Positions 42,864-51,813 of a stretch of 64,000 nucleotides of DNA are shown one piece after another. The stretch lies in the NCBI RefSeq assembly GCF_950066645.1, contig NZ_CATMFB010000011.1, positions 98,304 to 162,303 of the forward strand, in the 5' to 3' direction. The notes beneath the pieces were generated by a model. That model was not told the origin of the DNA. It worked only from the letters and a program-made list of their open reading frames with translations, and ran no database searches. Origin of the DNA: an uncultured Thalassolituus sp. (GTDB lineage Bacteria; Pseudomonadota; Gammaproteobacteria; Pseudomonadales; Oceanobacteraceae). Every line of letters starts with the position of its first letter. Position 1 is the first letter of the stretch. A program made the translations under genes and the position numbers.

Positions 42864-44237
42864 TTACAACACCTCAGCCAGTTGTTGCTCGGCGTCCGGG
42901 ATAGTGATCTGGCCGGACAGGAGCTTAGGGAGAAGCGAGTCGCGGAGGTTAGTTAGCGACACTGTTTCTTCAGCAAGTAAAAGTAATTTTTGTTGAATAG
43001 CTTTTGCCTGCTCATTAAACGCCTTCGCCACGTCATACGATGGAATCAAAAATGGTATCGGGCGAAAGTTCTTCTTGCTGATCTCAAGAAAGGTACTCCC
43101 ATTTGCCCGGTCCATAATTGCGCCTAAGTTAGCGTGCAGCCAATTCAGCAAATACAGTGGGCCAAAAACTGTGTTGGGTAGCAACGCAATCACTCCCTGA
43201 TTGACCGACACAGGTACATCACTTATCGCCAGATAACCAATAGGTGCACGCGAAGACATCAGCACAGTTCCTTTGGGCAATTGCCCCGAAGAAATTTTAT
43301 TTACACCATCATCTGTGAGATGTCGTTCGGTATCCATAAGCACCCATGACGTCAGTTGCGACATGTCTTTTGGAGTGCAGAATGGGTGAACTCCACCCTC
43401 CCAGAAGTCAGGATTTTTAGTACTCGGAGTTCCACCACCGGTAGTCTCGACTGCATCGCCAATGGTTGTGATCTCACACCCCTCCGGCACCCAGCCCATT
43501 TCTTCGGTCAATACAAACCGGTCGGGGAAGAGTTGTTGTATCTCGGGTGGCAGGCGCTGCTCTGATAGACCAGTTTCAGGCAGGGCCTCTTCTGAGCTGG
43601 CGGCGTCGGTGGCCCCTGTGGTTTTGTTGGTCTGCTGGCGCAGTGCTTCGCGTCTGGCGGCGCGGGCGGCCAGCTCGTCCGGGATTTCGTTACCGGCGGC
43701 CAGGGCGTTGTCGATCACCGGGTCAAAATCCACAAACCAGCTTTTAAATAATGCCTGCGCCATGGATTCGAGGGTGGTGTTGATCTGGCGATTAAGGGCG
43801 ATTTTGTTGTCGATTGTGCCGAGGATTTCAGCAATTTTCTTCTGAGTTGCAACGTCCTCTGGGAAGAAAACTTCAGCCATATGCAAGTGGTTGCGATTAA
43901 CCCCTGGCACAGCTGCCTTATCGCTGTATTGAAGGTAATCAATAGTTTTCAAAAAATAGTAGATGAATTTCTCATCATTCCCTTTGAAGTCCCGAACATA
44001 AAGAGTTGTATTTAACGGCCAAAAATCTTCCTCACTATAAAAGACTTCACCGATCGTTCCATATCGACCCGTTACAACACCAGGGCCTTTCACTTTTGCT
44101 TCATTATGGAAATCGGAAACTCCCGCTGACGAAACTAACGGGATACTGCCTGCGACTCTGCTCTTTTTAGGCAGGTCGTAACCACGCTTAAGCTCTATAA
44201 CATCGCCTAAAGTTTTACGCCCCCACTCACTCCCCAT
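42864..44237 (-). CDS. hsdS: Type I restriction-modification specificity subunit HsdS
   Basis: This 457-residue protein has two target-recognition domains. The first (about 1-140) begins WGRKTLGDVIELKRGYDLP. The second (about 245-400) begins WVPEGCEITTIGDAVETTGGG. Each is followed by a conserved helix: KKIAEILGTIDNKIALNRQINTTLE and the C-terminal EQAKAIQQKLLLLAEET...LRDSLLPKLLSGQI. The spacer between repeats (ALRQQTNKTTGATDAASSEE) is unusually polar. It overlaps hsdM by 11 bases. The DNA target cannot be read from the sequence. Confidence 0.95.
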   Translation of the reverse strand: MGSEWGRKTLGDVIELKRGYDLPKKSRVAGSIPLVSSAGVSDFHNEAKVKGPGVVTGRYGTIGEVFYSEEDFWPLNTTLYVRDFKGNDEKFIYYFLKTIDYLQYSDKAAVPGVNRNHLHMAEVFFPEDVATQKKIAEILGTIDNKIALNRQINTTLESMAQALFKSWFVDFDPVIDNALAAGNEIPDELAARAARREALRQQTNKTTGATDAASSEEALPETGLSEQRLPPEIQQLFPDRFVLTEEMGWVPEGCEITTIGDAVETTGGGTPSTKNPDFWEGGVHPFCTPKDMSQLTSWVLMDTERHLTDDGVNKISSGQLPKGTVLMSSRAPIGYLAISDVPVSVNQGVIALLPNTVFGPLYLLNWLHANLGAIMDRANGSTFLEISKKNFRPIPFLIPSYDVAKAFNEQAKAIQQKLLLLAEETVSLTNLRDSLLPKLLSGQITIPDAEQQLAEVL

Positions 44238-46005
44238 AACCCAGCCCCTTCAGGTTCTGTTTAATCACGGCATCCAGCTCCTGCGCTTCAGCCATTTGCT
44301 GGAACAGGGTTTGGGTGAGTTGCTGCATTTTTTCTTCGAACAGTTCGCCGTCGTCTTCAATTTCCGCCGCGCCCACGTAACGGCCCGGTGTGAGGACGTA
44401 GTCGTTGGCTTTGATGTCGTCTAATGAGGCACTGCGGCAGAAGCCGGGAATGTCGGTGTAGTGGCTGGATGTTTCTGCACTCGCTGGATTCCCGCCTGCG
44501 CGGGAATGACAGGTTGGGGTCTCGGCTGGATTCCCGCCTGTTTCTGGGTTCCCGCCTGCGCGGGAATGACTGGCGACTGGCTCACCGCGCCACGCATGGT
44601 AGGTATTAGCGATGTCGGCGATATCGTCGGCGGTCAGTTCTTTGTGTATGCGGCTGATCATGCTGCCCATGTTGCGGGCGTCGATAAACAGGGTTTCGCC
44701 TTCGCGGTTGCGGTGTTGCTTCCGCCCGTCGCTGAAGGTCTGGGCTTTTTTGTTTTTGGTTAAAAACCACAGGCACACGGGTATCTGGGTGGTGTAGAAC
44801 AGCTGCCCCGGCAGGGCGATCATGCAGTCGACGAGGTCGTTTTCAATGATCTGTTTGCGGATTTCACCTTCGCCTTTGGTGTTGGTGCTCATGGAGCCAT
44901 TGGCCAGTACAAAGCCCGCGACGCCGTTGTCGCTGAGCTTGCTGATCATGTGCAGTATCCAGCCGTAGTTGGCGTTGCCGGTGGGTGGGGCTTCGTATCC
45001 GGCCCAGCGTGGGTCGTTGGTGAGTTCATCCGGGCCGCGCCATTCTTTTAAGTTGAACGGTGGGTTGGCGATGATGAAGTCGGCTTTTAAGTCCGGGTGC
45101 TGGTCTTTAAAGAAGGTGTCGGCGGGTACGTCGCCGAGATTGGCGCTGATGCCGCGAATCGCCAGGTTCATTTTGGCCAGCTTGTAGGTGGTGCTGGTCT
45201 GTTCCTGGCCGTAGATGGAGATGTCTTTTTTGTTGCCCTGATGGTTTTCAACAAATTTCACAGACTGCACGAACATACCGCCGGAGCCGCAACAGGGGTC
45301 GTAAATTTTGCCGTGATAGGGTTCGATCATTTCGGCCAGCAGGTTGACCACGCACTTGGGCGTGTAGAACTCGCCACCGCCTTTGCCTTCGGTGGCGGCA
45401 AAGTTGCCGAGGAAGTATTCATAAACACGACCGACTATGTCCTCTTCGCTCGTACCTCGCTTCGTTGCGCTGTGGGCACCATCTGTCTCGCTTTCTGAAC
45501 TCTCACTGTCGCTTTCTTCAACATCACCTGCAACTTTAACGATGGTGTCGATGTTGTTGATGGCGTCGATCAGGGCCGCGAGTTTGCTGGCATCCAGCCC
45601 TAAGCGTGAAAAGTAGTTATCTGGCAGTGCGCCGCGCAGGGCTTTGTTGTTTTTCTCGACCGTGTGTAGGGCGGTGTCGATCTTAACGGCGATGTCGTCC
45701 TGTTTGGCGTTTTTGGCAATAAAGTCCCAACGCGCGTCTTCAGGCAGGTAGAAGGTGTTGGCCATGGTATAGAACTCGACCATGTCAGTGTATGCGCCCT
45801 TCCCTTCGGCTTCGAGCTGGCTTTTGCGCTCGGCAAACTTGTCACTGATGAATTTTAAGAAGATCAGCGACAGCACCACGTGCTTGTACTCTGAGGATTC
45901 TACGCTGCCGCGCAGTTTGTCGGCGGTGGCCCAGAGGGTCTGTTCGAAGGATTGCTTCTTGGTATTGCTTTTGGCTTTAGTATCTTTGGCTGCCTTAGAT
46001 GCCAT
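44227..46005 (-). CDS. hsdM: Type I restriction-modification DNA methyltransferase HsdM with repeat insertion
   Basis: This 592-residue N6-adenine methyltransferase has an N-terminal helical domain (SFEQTLWATADKLRGS), the SAM motif YDPCCGSGGMF near residue 237 and the catalytic FIIANPPFNLKEW near 313. Two oddities occur. Residues about 160-185 form an acidic/Ser stretch (DVEESDSESSESETDGAH) before the usual IVGRVYEYFLG. Residues about 478-510 (SHSRAGGNPETGGNPAE, then CHSRAGGNPASAE) are the translation of inserted palindromic repeats and lie in frame. The start ATG at 46005 has AGGA eight bases upstream. The insertion is in the C-terminal part, away from the SAM and NPPF motifs, so activity may be kept. 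Confidence 0.95.
   Translation of the reverse strand: MASKAAKDTKAKSNTKKQSFEQTLWATADKLRGSVESSEYKHVVLSLIFLKFISDKFAERKSQLEAEGKGAYTDMVEFYTMANTFYLPEDARWDFIAKNAKQDDIAVKIDTALHTVEKNNKALRGALPDNYFSRLGLDASKLAALIDAINNIDTIVKVAGDVEESDSESSESETDGAHSATKRGTSEEDIVGRVYEYFLGNFAATEGKGGGEFYTPKCVVNLLAEMIEPYHGKIYDPCCGSGGMFVQSVKFVENHQGNKKDISIYGQEQTSTTYKLAKMNLAIRGISANLGDVPADTFFKDQHPDLKADFIIANPPFNLKEWRGPDELTNDPRWAGYEAPPTGNANYGWILHMISKLSDNGVAGFVLANGSMSTNTKGEGEIRKQIIENDLVDCMIALPGQLFYTTQIPVCLWFLTKNKKAQTFSDGRKQHRNREGETLFIDARNMGSMISRIHKELTADDIADIANTYHAWRGEPVASHSRAGGNPETGGNPAETPTCHSRAGGNPASAETSSHYTDIPGFCRSASLDDIKANDYVLTPGRYVGAAEIEDDGELFEEKMQQLTQTLFQQMAEAQELDAVIKQNLKGLGYGE
44488..44567. repeat. Short palindromic repeats inside hsdM
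   Basis: Two copies lie at 44488-44507 (ATTCCCGCCTGCGCGGGAAT) and 44548-44567 (first base G). A truncated copy (ATTCCCGCCTG) is at 44530-44540. The ATTCCC-N8-GGGAAT plan is that of small mobile repeats such as Neisseria dRS3. Translated on the minus strand they read HSRAGGNP. Confidence 0.9.
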
Positions 46006-46131
46006 GGGCGTTGTCCTTTAACCTGAGGGGAGTTACACGCGCTGTAACTCTGTTTTGCCAGTCTGGCGTCTGAGTCAGAATTTACCAGATAGCGTCTGCT
46101 GACACTACGCGCAGGAGTGTGACGACAGGAG

Positions 46132-46158
46132 GCACCTGTCTGATTTTCAGACAGGTGC
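46132..46158. other. Perfect 12-bp hairpin at the island edge
   Basis: GCACCTGTCTGA / TCAGACAGGTGC with a TTT loop, between hsdM and the DUF4382 lipoprotein gene. There is no T run in either direction, so it is not a standard terminator. The surrounding 46006-46267 has no gene. Confidence 0.7.
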
Positions 46159-46267
46159 AGACCTTCAGTTTCTATGGTTATACCTTGCGGTCAGAAAAAT
46201 AGTTGGAACCTTTCGCACGCACTCCCTCTCCGATTAATGACATTTTTTTACTTTTTCTGAGGTACTT

Positions 46268-47161
46268 ATGGTCAATTTTTCACGAGCATTGCTTTTGGCA
46301 TCTGCAGTTTCGGCAATGGCGCTCACTGGCTGCGGTGGTGATGATTCCAGCTCTGATGGTAAAGCAAAGCTGTCGCTCGGTATGACTGATGCACCGGTCG
46401 ATGGTGCGGCGGAGGTATGGGTGCAGTTTTCTGGTGTCACTCTTATCCGTGCTGATGGCGAAGCAGAAACCACATTCACCTTCGACGAGCCAAAGCGCAT
46501 CAACCTGCTGGCTTATCAGCATGGCGAAATTTATCCACTTCTGGAAAATGAAGAAATTGATGCAGGTGAATATAGTCAGATCCGTCTTCTGGTCGATACC
46601 GAGGGTGATCTCGATACAGTCATTGTTCTGGACGGTGGTGCGACCTTTGAGCTGACCATTCCAAGTGGCGCTCAGACGGGTCTGAAGCTCGTGAATGGTT
46701 TTACCGCAACCGCCGGTGGCGAAGTGAGTTTCACTCTGGATTTTGATCTGCGTAAGTCGGTGACACTGACCGGCAATGGCGAATTCAAACTGCGTCCGAC
46801 CATCCGTATCATCGACAATATCGAAGCCGGTCATATCGCTGGCACGGTGGCATCGGATGCCTGCCCTGCAGAGTCAGAAATGGCGATCTATGTGTATGAA
46901 GGCGCAGTCACTGAGCCTGAAGACCTGGGGGCCGATGCGGAGCCGCTGGTGACTACCTACGTTAAAACCGATCTGAGCTATCAGGCGTCTTTCCTGGCTG
47001 CGGGTGAGTATACTCTGGCACTGACCTGCATTGCAGATGAGGATGACCCCGAGGTGGATGATGACGCATTCGGCTCAGGCGCTGGCTTTGTCACTGTCAG
47101 CGGTTCGTTAATAGTCACTGCGGATCAGACAACCGGGTGGAACCCAGCAGTTGGAGGTTGA
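46268..47161 (+). CDS. DUF4382-type lipoprotein
   Basis: This 297-residue exported lipoprotein has lipobox ALTGC (Cys22). A DUF4382 domain follows (KLSLGMTDAPVDGAAEVWVQFSGVTLI, then QHGEIYPLLENEEIDAGEYSQIRLLVD and the IPSGAQTGLKL segment). The C-terminal beta domain ends near an acidic DEDDPEVDDDAFG. Members are found in marine and environmental bacteria with unknown function, probably envelope or extracellular. GAGG lies 8 bases before the ATG. It ends at a shared bidirectional terminator. Confidence 0.85.
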   Translation: MVNFSRALLLASAVSAMALTGCGGDDSSSDGKAKLSLGMTDAPVDGAAEVWVQFSGVTLIRADGEAETTFTFDEPKRINLLAYQHGEIYPLLENEEIDAGEYSQIRLLVDTEGDLDTVIVLDGGATFELTIPSGAQTGLKLVNGFTATAGGEVSFTLDFDLRKSVTLTGNGEFKLRPTIRIIDNIEAGHIAGTVASDACPAESEMAIYVYEGAVTEPEDLGADAEPLVTTYVKTDLSYQASFLAAGEYTLALTCIADEDDPEVDDDAFGSGAGFVTVSGSLIVTADQTTGWNPAVGG

Positions 47162-47184
47162 TCTGTCAGCGAGAAAGGCGCAAC

Positions 47185-47212
47185 AAAAAAGAGAGCCCGA
47201 GGCTCTCTTTTT
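47185..47212. terminator. Bidirectional terminator after the DUF4382 gene and the small reading frame
   Basis: The stem GAGAGCC / GGCTCTC (loop CGA) is flanked by A6 on the left and T5 on the right. Confidence 0.88.
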
Positions 47213-47231
47213 ATCTGAATACACGGACTGT

Positions 47232-47336
47232 TCAGCCGGCAAGTAACATTACCGTCAACAACAGACAGGCAGATGCAAAAGCCCCAAGAATGTGGGTGTG
47301 CAGCTCAACGGGTTTGCTCAGTTCCTGTTCTTCCAT
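47232..47336 (-). CDS. Candidate 34-residue membrane protein
   Basis: This short reading frame translates to a polar N-terminus (MEEQELSKPVELHTH) followed by one hydrophobic helix (ILGAFASACLLLTVMLLAG) and a stop. GGCGGA lies 5 bases before the ATG. A strong terminator follows on the same strand, which would be unneeded unless something is transcribed there. I do not recognise a family. It could be chance, so confidence is moderate. Confidence 0.45.
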   Translation of the reverse strand: MEEQELSKPVELHTHILGAFASACLLLTVMLLAG

Positions 47337-47443
47337 GGTGTCCGCCAGAAGTGGTTCTTGAATATCTATAGTAAGGACCACAGGCGGCTAATCTGCCATC
47401 TAAACAATGTCGACTTTTTGTTAGCCAATCAGTTAACACTTGT

Positions 47444-48310
47444 TTACATGACAAGAAAGTCACGAACACACTGAATCTGGTCGTCAGACATCAGTGCCGG
47501 GGCATGGCCACACTGTGCAAATGCCCGGGATAATACCGAGGGTTTTTCGCACATTCTGGCCACCGTTCCGGAATCCAGAAGATCCGATTCTTCCCCCCGC
47601 AGAACGAGTACCGGGCAAGACACCGCGTCCCAGACGGCCCAGAGGTCAACATCTTCACTAAGCCCATTGAATGCCGAGGCAATCGCCGGGTCGTATCTCA
47701 ATCTGAGATAACCATCCGCGCCTGTCGCGACGCTATAGCGCGCCATGTGTCGCCACTGCTCTTCAGTCAGGCGACCAAAACCCGAGAGTATCAGGCGCAG
47801 GTATTCTTCAGCTTCCGCCATCGTAGAGAACGCAGGATCCCGCCCGACATAGTCACTCAGGCGGGTAAGCCCTTTTAACGGGATAAAAGGCCCGATGTCG
47901 TTCATGATCAGCCTCTCAATCGGGCTGCCCGGACTTGCTGCGATCATCATACCGATCAGCCCGCCCATCGACGTCCCCAGCCAGTCGAAACGCTGCTCGC
48001 CTGTTGCCTCTGCGATGTGCTTAAGTAACTGCAGCATCTGACTGATATACAAGGGATAGCCATAATGTTCAGGTGCTGTCAGCCTGTCGCTGTCTCCACG
48101 GCCCAGAATATCGACCGTCACCACCCGGTAGTGGTCAGACATGGCTTTGGCAATCAGATCAAAATCGTGGCGGTTACGCGTCAGGCCATGGACGCAGATA
48201 AGGACGGGAGCCTGTTCCATGCCGTGCGCATGCCAGCACTCCCAGGCGATCCGGCGTGGACCTTCCGGGGTTTCAACGTTGAGAAAGTGAGTGTGAGCCT
48301 CAAGTGTCAT
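47444..48310 (-). CDS. Alpha/beta hydrolase
   Basis: This 288-residue cytosolic hydrolase has the oxyanion region VLICVHGLTRNRHDF, the nucleophile elbow WLGTSMGGLIGMM (Ser), the acid segment VLRGEESDLLDSG, and a C-terminal His in CGHAPALM. The triad is complete. The substrate is unknown; the family includes esterases, lactonases and peptidases. It is a single gene, with no partner in an operon apparent. Confidence 0.88.
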   Translation of the reverse strand: MTLEAHTHFLNVETPEGPRRIAWECWHAHGMEQAPVLICVHGLTRNRHDFDLIAKAMSDHYRVVTVDILGRGDSDRLTAPEHYGYPLYISQMLQLLKHIAEATGEQRFDWLGTSMGGLIGMMIAASPGSPIERLIMNDIGPFIPLKGLTRLSDYVGRDPAFSTMAEAEEYLRLILSGFGRLTEEQWRHMARYSVATGADGYLRLRYDPAIASAFNGLSEDVDLWAVWDAVSCPVLVLRGEESDLLDSGTVARMCEKPSVLSRAFAQCGHAPALMSDDQIQCVRDFLVM

Positions 48311-48362
48311 AGCCGCCTCCTGTGCCGAGTATTCTTACTTTGGCACAGGGAGCACTGACAGG

Positions 48363-48905
48363 CTACTGGTCGCGCTTCTGCTTCAGCACCAGAGGACTGA
48401 TATTCTGACTCGCCAGGATGTCCTGGGCTTTGTTAAGACGGGAACGATCGGTGTAAGGACCAACAAATACCCGATGCCAGACGGAGCCATTCACACTGCT
48501 GCTTTCTGTGTATGCCGGAAGGCCACCCAGCAGCAGCCCGGCACGCATACGGTCGGCATCTTCTGCAGAACGGAAGGAGCCCGCCTGCAAACGGTATTCG
48601 TAGGTTGTTGCCGCATCCTTTGGCGTAGACTTGTATTCTTTGACGTCAGGCACTTCAACCGTCTGCTTTTCCAGCAGGCGATAAAAATCGTAAGAAGGTT
48701 TGGCGGCATTACCAATTTTCTCAGCATCTTTGCGCGCCTGTTCTGCGCTCGCCTCAATAACGCTTCGGGCGTCCTTACCGACCGCTCCCGCCTCATCGCC
48801 CGCGGGCACGGTCGACAGGTACATAATAAATGCACCGAATGCGACCGCGATCGAAGGAATAATGACCCACACCCACCCCGGAGTATTGCGGCCTGAATCT
48901 GCCAT
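48363..48905 (-). CDS. SPOR-domain membrane protein, FtsN-like
   Basis: This 180-residue bitopic protein has a short cytoplasmic N-terminus, one transmembrane helix (VWVIIPSIAVAFGAFIMYL, near residues 12-30), a linker, and a C-terminal SPOR domain (YRLQAGSFRSAEDADRMRAGLLLGG to LVLKQ) that binds septal peptidoglycan. It follows argS after 26 bases, the position of the FtsN/SPOR gene in pseudomonads. The second of two adjacent ATGs (48905) is better spaced from AGGAG. Similar in role to FtsN, but short. Confidence 0.82.
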   Translation of the reverse strand: MADSGRNTPGWVWVIIPSIAVAFGAFIMYLSTVPAGDEAGAVGKDARSVIEASAEQARKDAEKIGNAAKPSYDFYRLLEKQTVEVPDVKEYKSTPKDAATTYEYRLQAGSFRSAEDADRMRAGLLLGGLPAYTESSSVNGSVWHRVFVGPYTDRSRLNKAQDILASQNISPLVLKQKRDQ

Positions 48906-48931
48906 CATCAGCTCCTGTTGTGCCTGCGGGC

Positions 48932-50617
48932 TTACATTTCTTCCGGAGCGCTGACGCCCAGAAGTTCAAGACCATTAGCCAGGACCTGACGGATGGCTTC
49001 AGCAAGTGTCAGACGCCCATTACGCAGCGCATCGTCATCCACCAGCGTCTTTTCTGCGTTGTACCAGGTGTGAAAATCACCGGCCAGTTCACGCAGGTAG
49101 TTAGCCACCTGATGCGGTTCACTGTTGTTCGCTGCGTTTCTGACGACTTCAGGATAGCGCCCCAGCTTAACCATCAGCTCTTTTTCGGACTCCAGAGTCA
49201 GAGCCGGAAGAGCAGCCATGCCCGTCACTGCATCCCACGCCTGTCCCGCTTCGCTGAGCTTACGGAAGATTGAGCACACGCGAGCGTGAGCATACTGAAT
49301 GTAGTACACCGGGTTGTCAGATGACTGCGAGCGGGCCAGGTCGATATCAAACGTCAGCTGACCATCGGCCTTACGCGCTGCCAGGAAATAACGCGTGGCA
49401 TCACGCCCCACTTCGTCGATCAGATCACGCAGCGTGACGTAGCTACCGGCACGCTTAGAAATTTTCACTTCTTCGCCACCACGCATCACTGTCACCATCT
49501 GGTGCAGCACGTAATCTGGCCAGCCTTCTGGAATACCTACGTTCAGCGCCTGCAGGCCAGCGCGTACACGGGTGATTGTTGAGTGATGATCAGCACCCTG
49601 CTCGTTAATCACCTTAGTGAAGCCGCGTTGCCACTTGTTCAGATGGTATGCAACATCAGGTACAAAGTAGGTATAACCACCGTCTGTTTTGCGCATCACA
49701 CGGTCTTTATCGTCACCGAAGTCGGTGGTGCGCAGCCATAATGCACCACCGTCTTCATAGGTGTAGCCATTGGCGATCAGCGACTGCACAGCTTCTTCGA
49801 CCTTACCTTCGGTATAGAGCGAAGACTCCAGGAAATACACATCAAAATCGACCCCGAATGCTTTCAGATCGAGGTCCTGCTCATGACGAAGGTAGGCAAC
49901 CGCAAAATGTCTGATCGCGTCCAGGTCATCGGCATCGCCGGTACCGGTAAAGCTCTGGTCTTCAGAATGCACGGTGTCGCCACGCATAAAGCTCTCAGCC
50001 AGTTCGACGATATAATCACCGCGGTAGCCGTCTTCCGGCCAGCTCGGATCGTCTGGTGTCAGGCCTTTGCAGCGGGCCTGAACGGAGAGCGCCAGATTAT
50101 TAATCTGCTGACCTGCGTCGTTGTAGTAAAACTCACGAGTCACATCCCAGCCGGTCGCTTCCAGCAGGCGACAAAGACAGTCACCGACCGCCGCACCACG
50201 ACCGTGGCCAATATGTAATGGCCCCGTCGGGTTCGCCGAAACAAACTCAACCTGAACCTTGCGACCTTCACCATCGTTATTACGGCCATAGGCGCCCTTC
50301 TGTTGAAGAACAGCCCCGACCAGAGACGAGGTGGACTCATCGCTCAGAAAGAAGTTAATAAAGCCAGGGCCAGCAATTTCAGTCTTATCGACCAGTGACG
50401 TTTCCGGCAGTGAATCCACCAGCAGCTGTGCCAGCTCACGAGGATTTTTACCTGCCGGCTTCGCCAGCATCATGGCGAGGTTGGTGGCCAGATCACCATG
50501 AGACTTGTCACGGGTATTCTCTATCTGGATACGGGGCTCAAGATCAGCAGGAACAATATTCTGTTGTTTCAGTACGTCGACAGCGGCGTTCAGGAGTTCT
50601 GCGATTTGCGGTTTCAT
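48932..50617 (-). CDS. argS: Arginyl-tRNA synthetase
   Basis: This 561-residue class I synthetase charges tRNA-Arg. An N-terminal domain is followed by [15 protein letters not shown] (HIGH signature), ISKRAGSYV in the KMSKS-loop position (a degenerate signature, normal for ArgRS), and an anticodon-binding helical domain ending [16 protein letters not shown]. A promoter with extended -10 lies upstream. It is followed by the SPOR gene. Confidence 0.97.
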   Translation of the reverse strand: MKPQIAELLNAAVDVLKQQNIVPADLEPRIQIENTRDKSHGDLATNLAMMLAKPAGKNPRELAQLLVDSLPETSLVDKTEIAGPGFINFFLSDESTSSLVGAVLQQKGAYGRNNDGEGRKVQVEFVSANPTGPLHIGHGRGAAVGDCLCRLLEATGWDVTREFYYNDAGQQINNLALSVQARCKGLTPDDPSWPEDGYRGDYIVELAESFMRGDTVHSEDQSFTGTGDADDLDAIRHFAVAYLRHEQDLDLKAFGVDFDVYFLESSLYTEGKVEEAVQSLIANGYTYEDGGALWLRTTDFGDDKDRVMRKTDGGYTYFVPDVAYHLNKWQRGFTKVINEQGADHHSTITRVRAGLQALNVGIPEGWPDYVLHQMVTVMRGGEEVKISKRAGSYVTLRDLIDEVGRDATRYFLAARKADGQLTFDIDLARSQSSDNPVYYIQYAHARVCSIFRKLSEAGQAWDAVTGMAALPALTLESEKELMVKLGRYPEVVRNAANNSEPHQVANYLRELAGDFHTWYNAEKTLVDDDALRNGRLTLAEAIRQVLANGLELLGVSAPEEM

Positions 50618-50661
50618 AGCGACTTATCCGGACCCGGGAATGTATTCAGAAAAGGGCCGGG

Positions 50662-50690
50662 ATTATCGCAAAAATGCCCCTTCGGGTGAA
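50662..50690 (-). promoter_or_regulatory. Predicted promoter of argS
   Basis: On the minus strand TTCACC, 17 bases, GATAAT with a TG one base before the -10 (extended -10), about 45 bases before the argS ATG. Confidence 0.5.
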
Positions 50691-50695
50691 GCAGA

Positions 50696-51700
50696 TTACA
50701 GAGTCGTCAGAAAAGACACCCCATAAAGTCCACCGAAGCCAGGACGTCCGTCCGTCTTATCGGGGCCTCCCATCACCCGCGCTACGCGATAGCGATGCAG
50801 ATTTCGCAGTACATCGGCCAGAGCAAAGGTCTGCTCCTGCGGACCGGCTAACTCACGATGCAGTGCGGGCAGCCGATACCAGGGCGCCGTCGGGCGTTCG
50901 TGATGCGCGTTATGGTAACCAAAATTGAGGACCAGCAGGTTAGCCAGTACTGACTCACCCAGCGGATTAGAAAAGGTATGCTGGCGCTCATACTCAGCGT
51001 CTGGCCGTTCATGCCCCTCTACCGAGCCATACACCACATCGTAGGTATGCTGGTGCATATCCATCAACCGCAACACATGAATCATCAACAACTGAGCACC
51101 CACGTATCCGGCCGCTACGGCTGGCTGATAGACGATCAGGAGCGCAAAAATACTTAAGCGCAGGATCAGCATCGTCCCCGTGTAAACGCGCAGGTGACGG
51201 TAGTCACTGAACACAAAAGGGGCCACCATCACCAGTCCGTGCATGATGAGATCAACCGCCGGGATATAACACCACTCAAGGCTCTCGACGATTCTGCGAA
51301 CCAACGGGTATCTTTCTAACCAGGCGCGATAGTCGACAGCAACCACGTCGGTGCGCTCAACATGATGACGCATGTGTTTCCGTCGCAACTCGTTGTATTC
51401 GCCGTAACAGGCTCCGGTGAGAAAGGCCAGACACCGACCCAACCTGGCGTTATGACCCGGATGACGGAACAGAGTCTGATGCGTCAGATCATGGATAAGG
51501 TAAGCACTGACTATCAGGCTATGCCCCATCATGAGAACACCCAGGCACCAGCCTGCCCAGCCGCTTGTCGCCATCAGCAACACTGAGACCACCAGAGACA
51601 TCAGTATGTAAAAAAGCAGCAGGAGGTTAGGCCAGAAAGCATCTGCGTGACGCAGAGCCGACCATTGAACGGGGGGTAACAACGCCAGCGGATTCCTCAT
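50696..51700 (-). CDS. Membrane fatty acid desaturase family protein
   Basis: This 334-residue membrane protein has the three His boxes of the di-iron desaturase/hydroxylase superfamily: HDLTHQ, HMRHH and HNAHH, plus several hydrophobic helices. Its likely reaction is introduction of a double bond in acyl chains or an oxidation of a related lipid. The ATG at 51700 has GGAGGG 3 bases upstream; an upstream ATG at 51733 would add 11 residues. It is divergent from the redox-type sensor kinase next door. Confidence 0.85.
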   Translation of the reverse strand: MRNPLALLPPVQWSALRHADAFWPNLLLLFYILMSLVVSVLLMATSGWAGWCLGVLMMGHSLIVSAYLIHDLTHQTLFRHPGHNARLGRCLAFLTGACYGEYNELRRKHMRHHVERTDVVAVDYRAWLERYPLVRRIVESLEWCYIPAVDLIMHGLVMVAPFVFSDYRHLRVYTGTMLILRLSIFALLIVYQPAVAAGYVGAQLLMIHVLRLMDMHQHTYDVVYGSVEGHERPDAEYERQHTFSNPLGESVLANLLVLNFGYHNAHHERPTAPWYRLPALHRELAGPQEQTFALADVLRNLHRYRVARVMGGPDKTDGRPGFGGLYGVSFLTTL

Positions 51701-51813
51701 AAACCCTCCACGGTGTGTCACAGCGTGATTCACATCAGCACTTACTCTCAGAATACCCCCAAACGCTCAGCTTTGGTGTAAAGTCAGCGAAAATGCCACT
51801 TTGTCCGTAAACC

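Noticed and set aside
44488..44567. CRISPR array or Neisseria-derived DNA
   Set aside because: Only two to three short palindromic units with no regular spacers; the surroundings are gammaproteobacterial. The similarity to dRS3 is of plan, not proof of origin.
46280..46834. Minus-strand reading frame of 184 codons opposite the DUF4382 gene
   Set aside because: The plus-strand frame has a lipobox and family motifs; the opposite frame has none.
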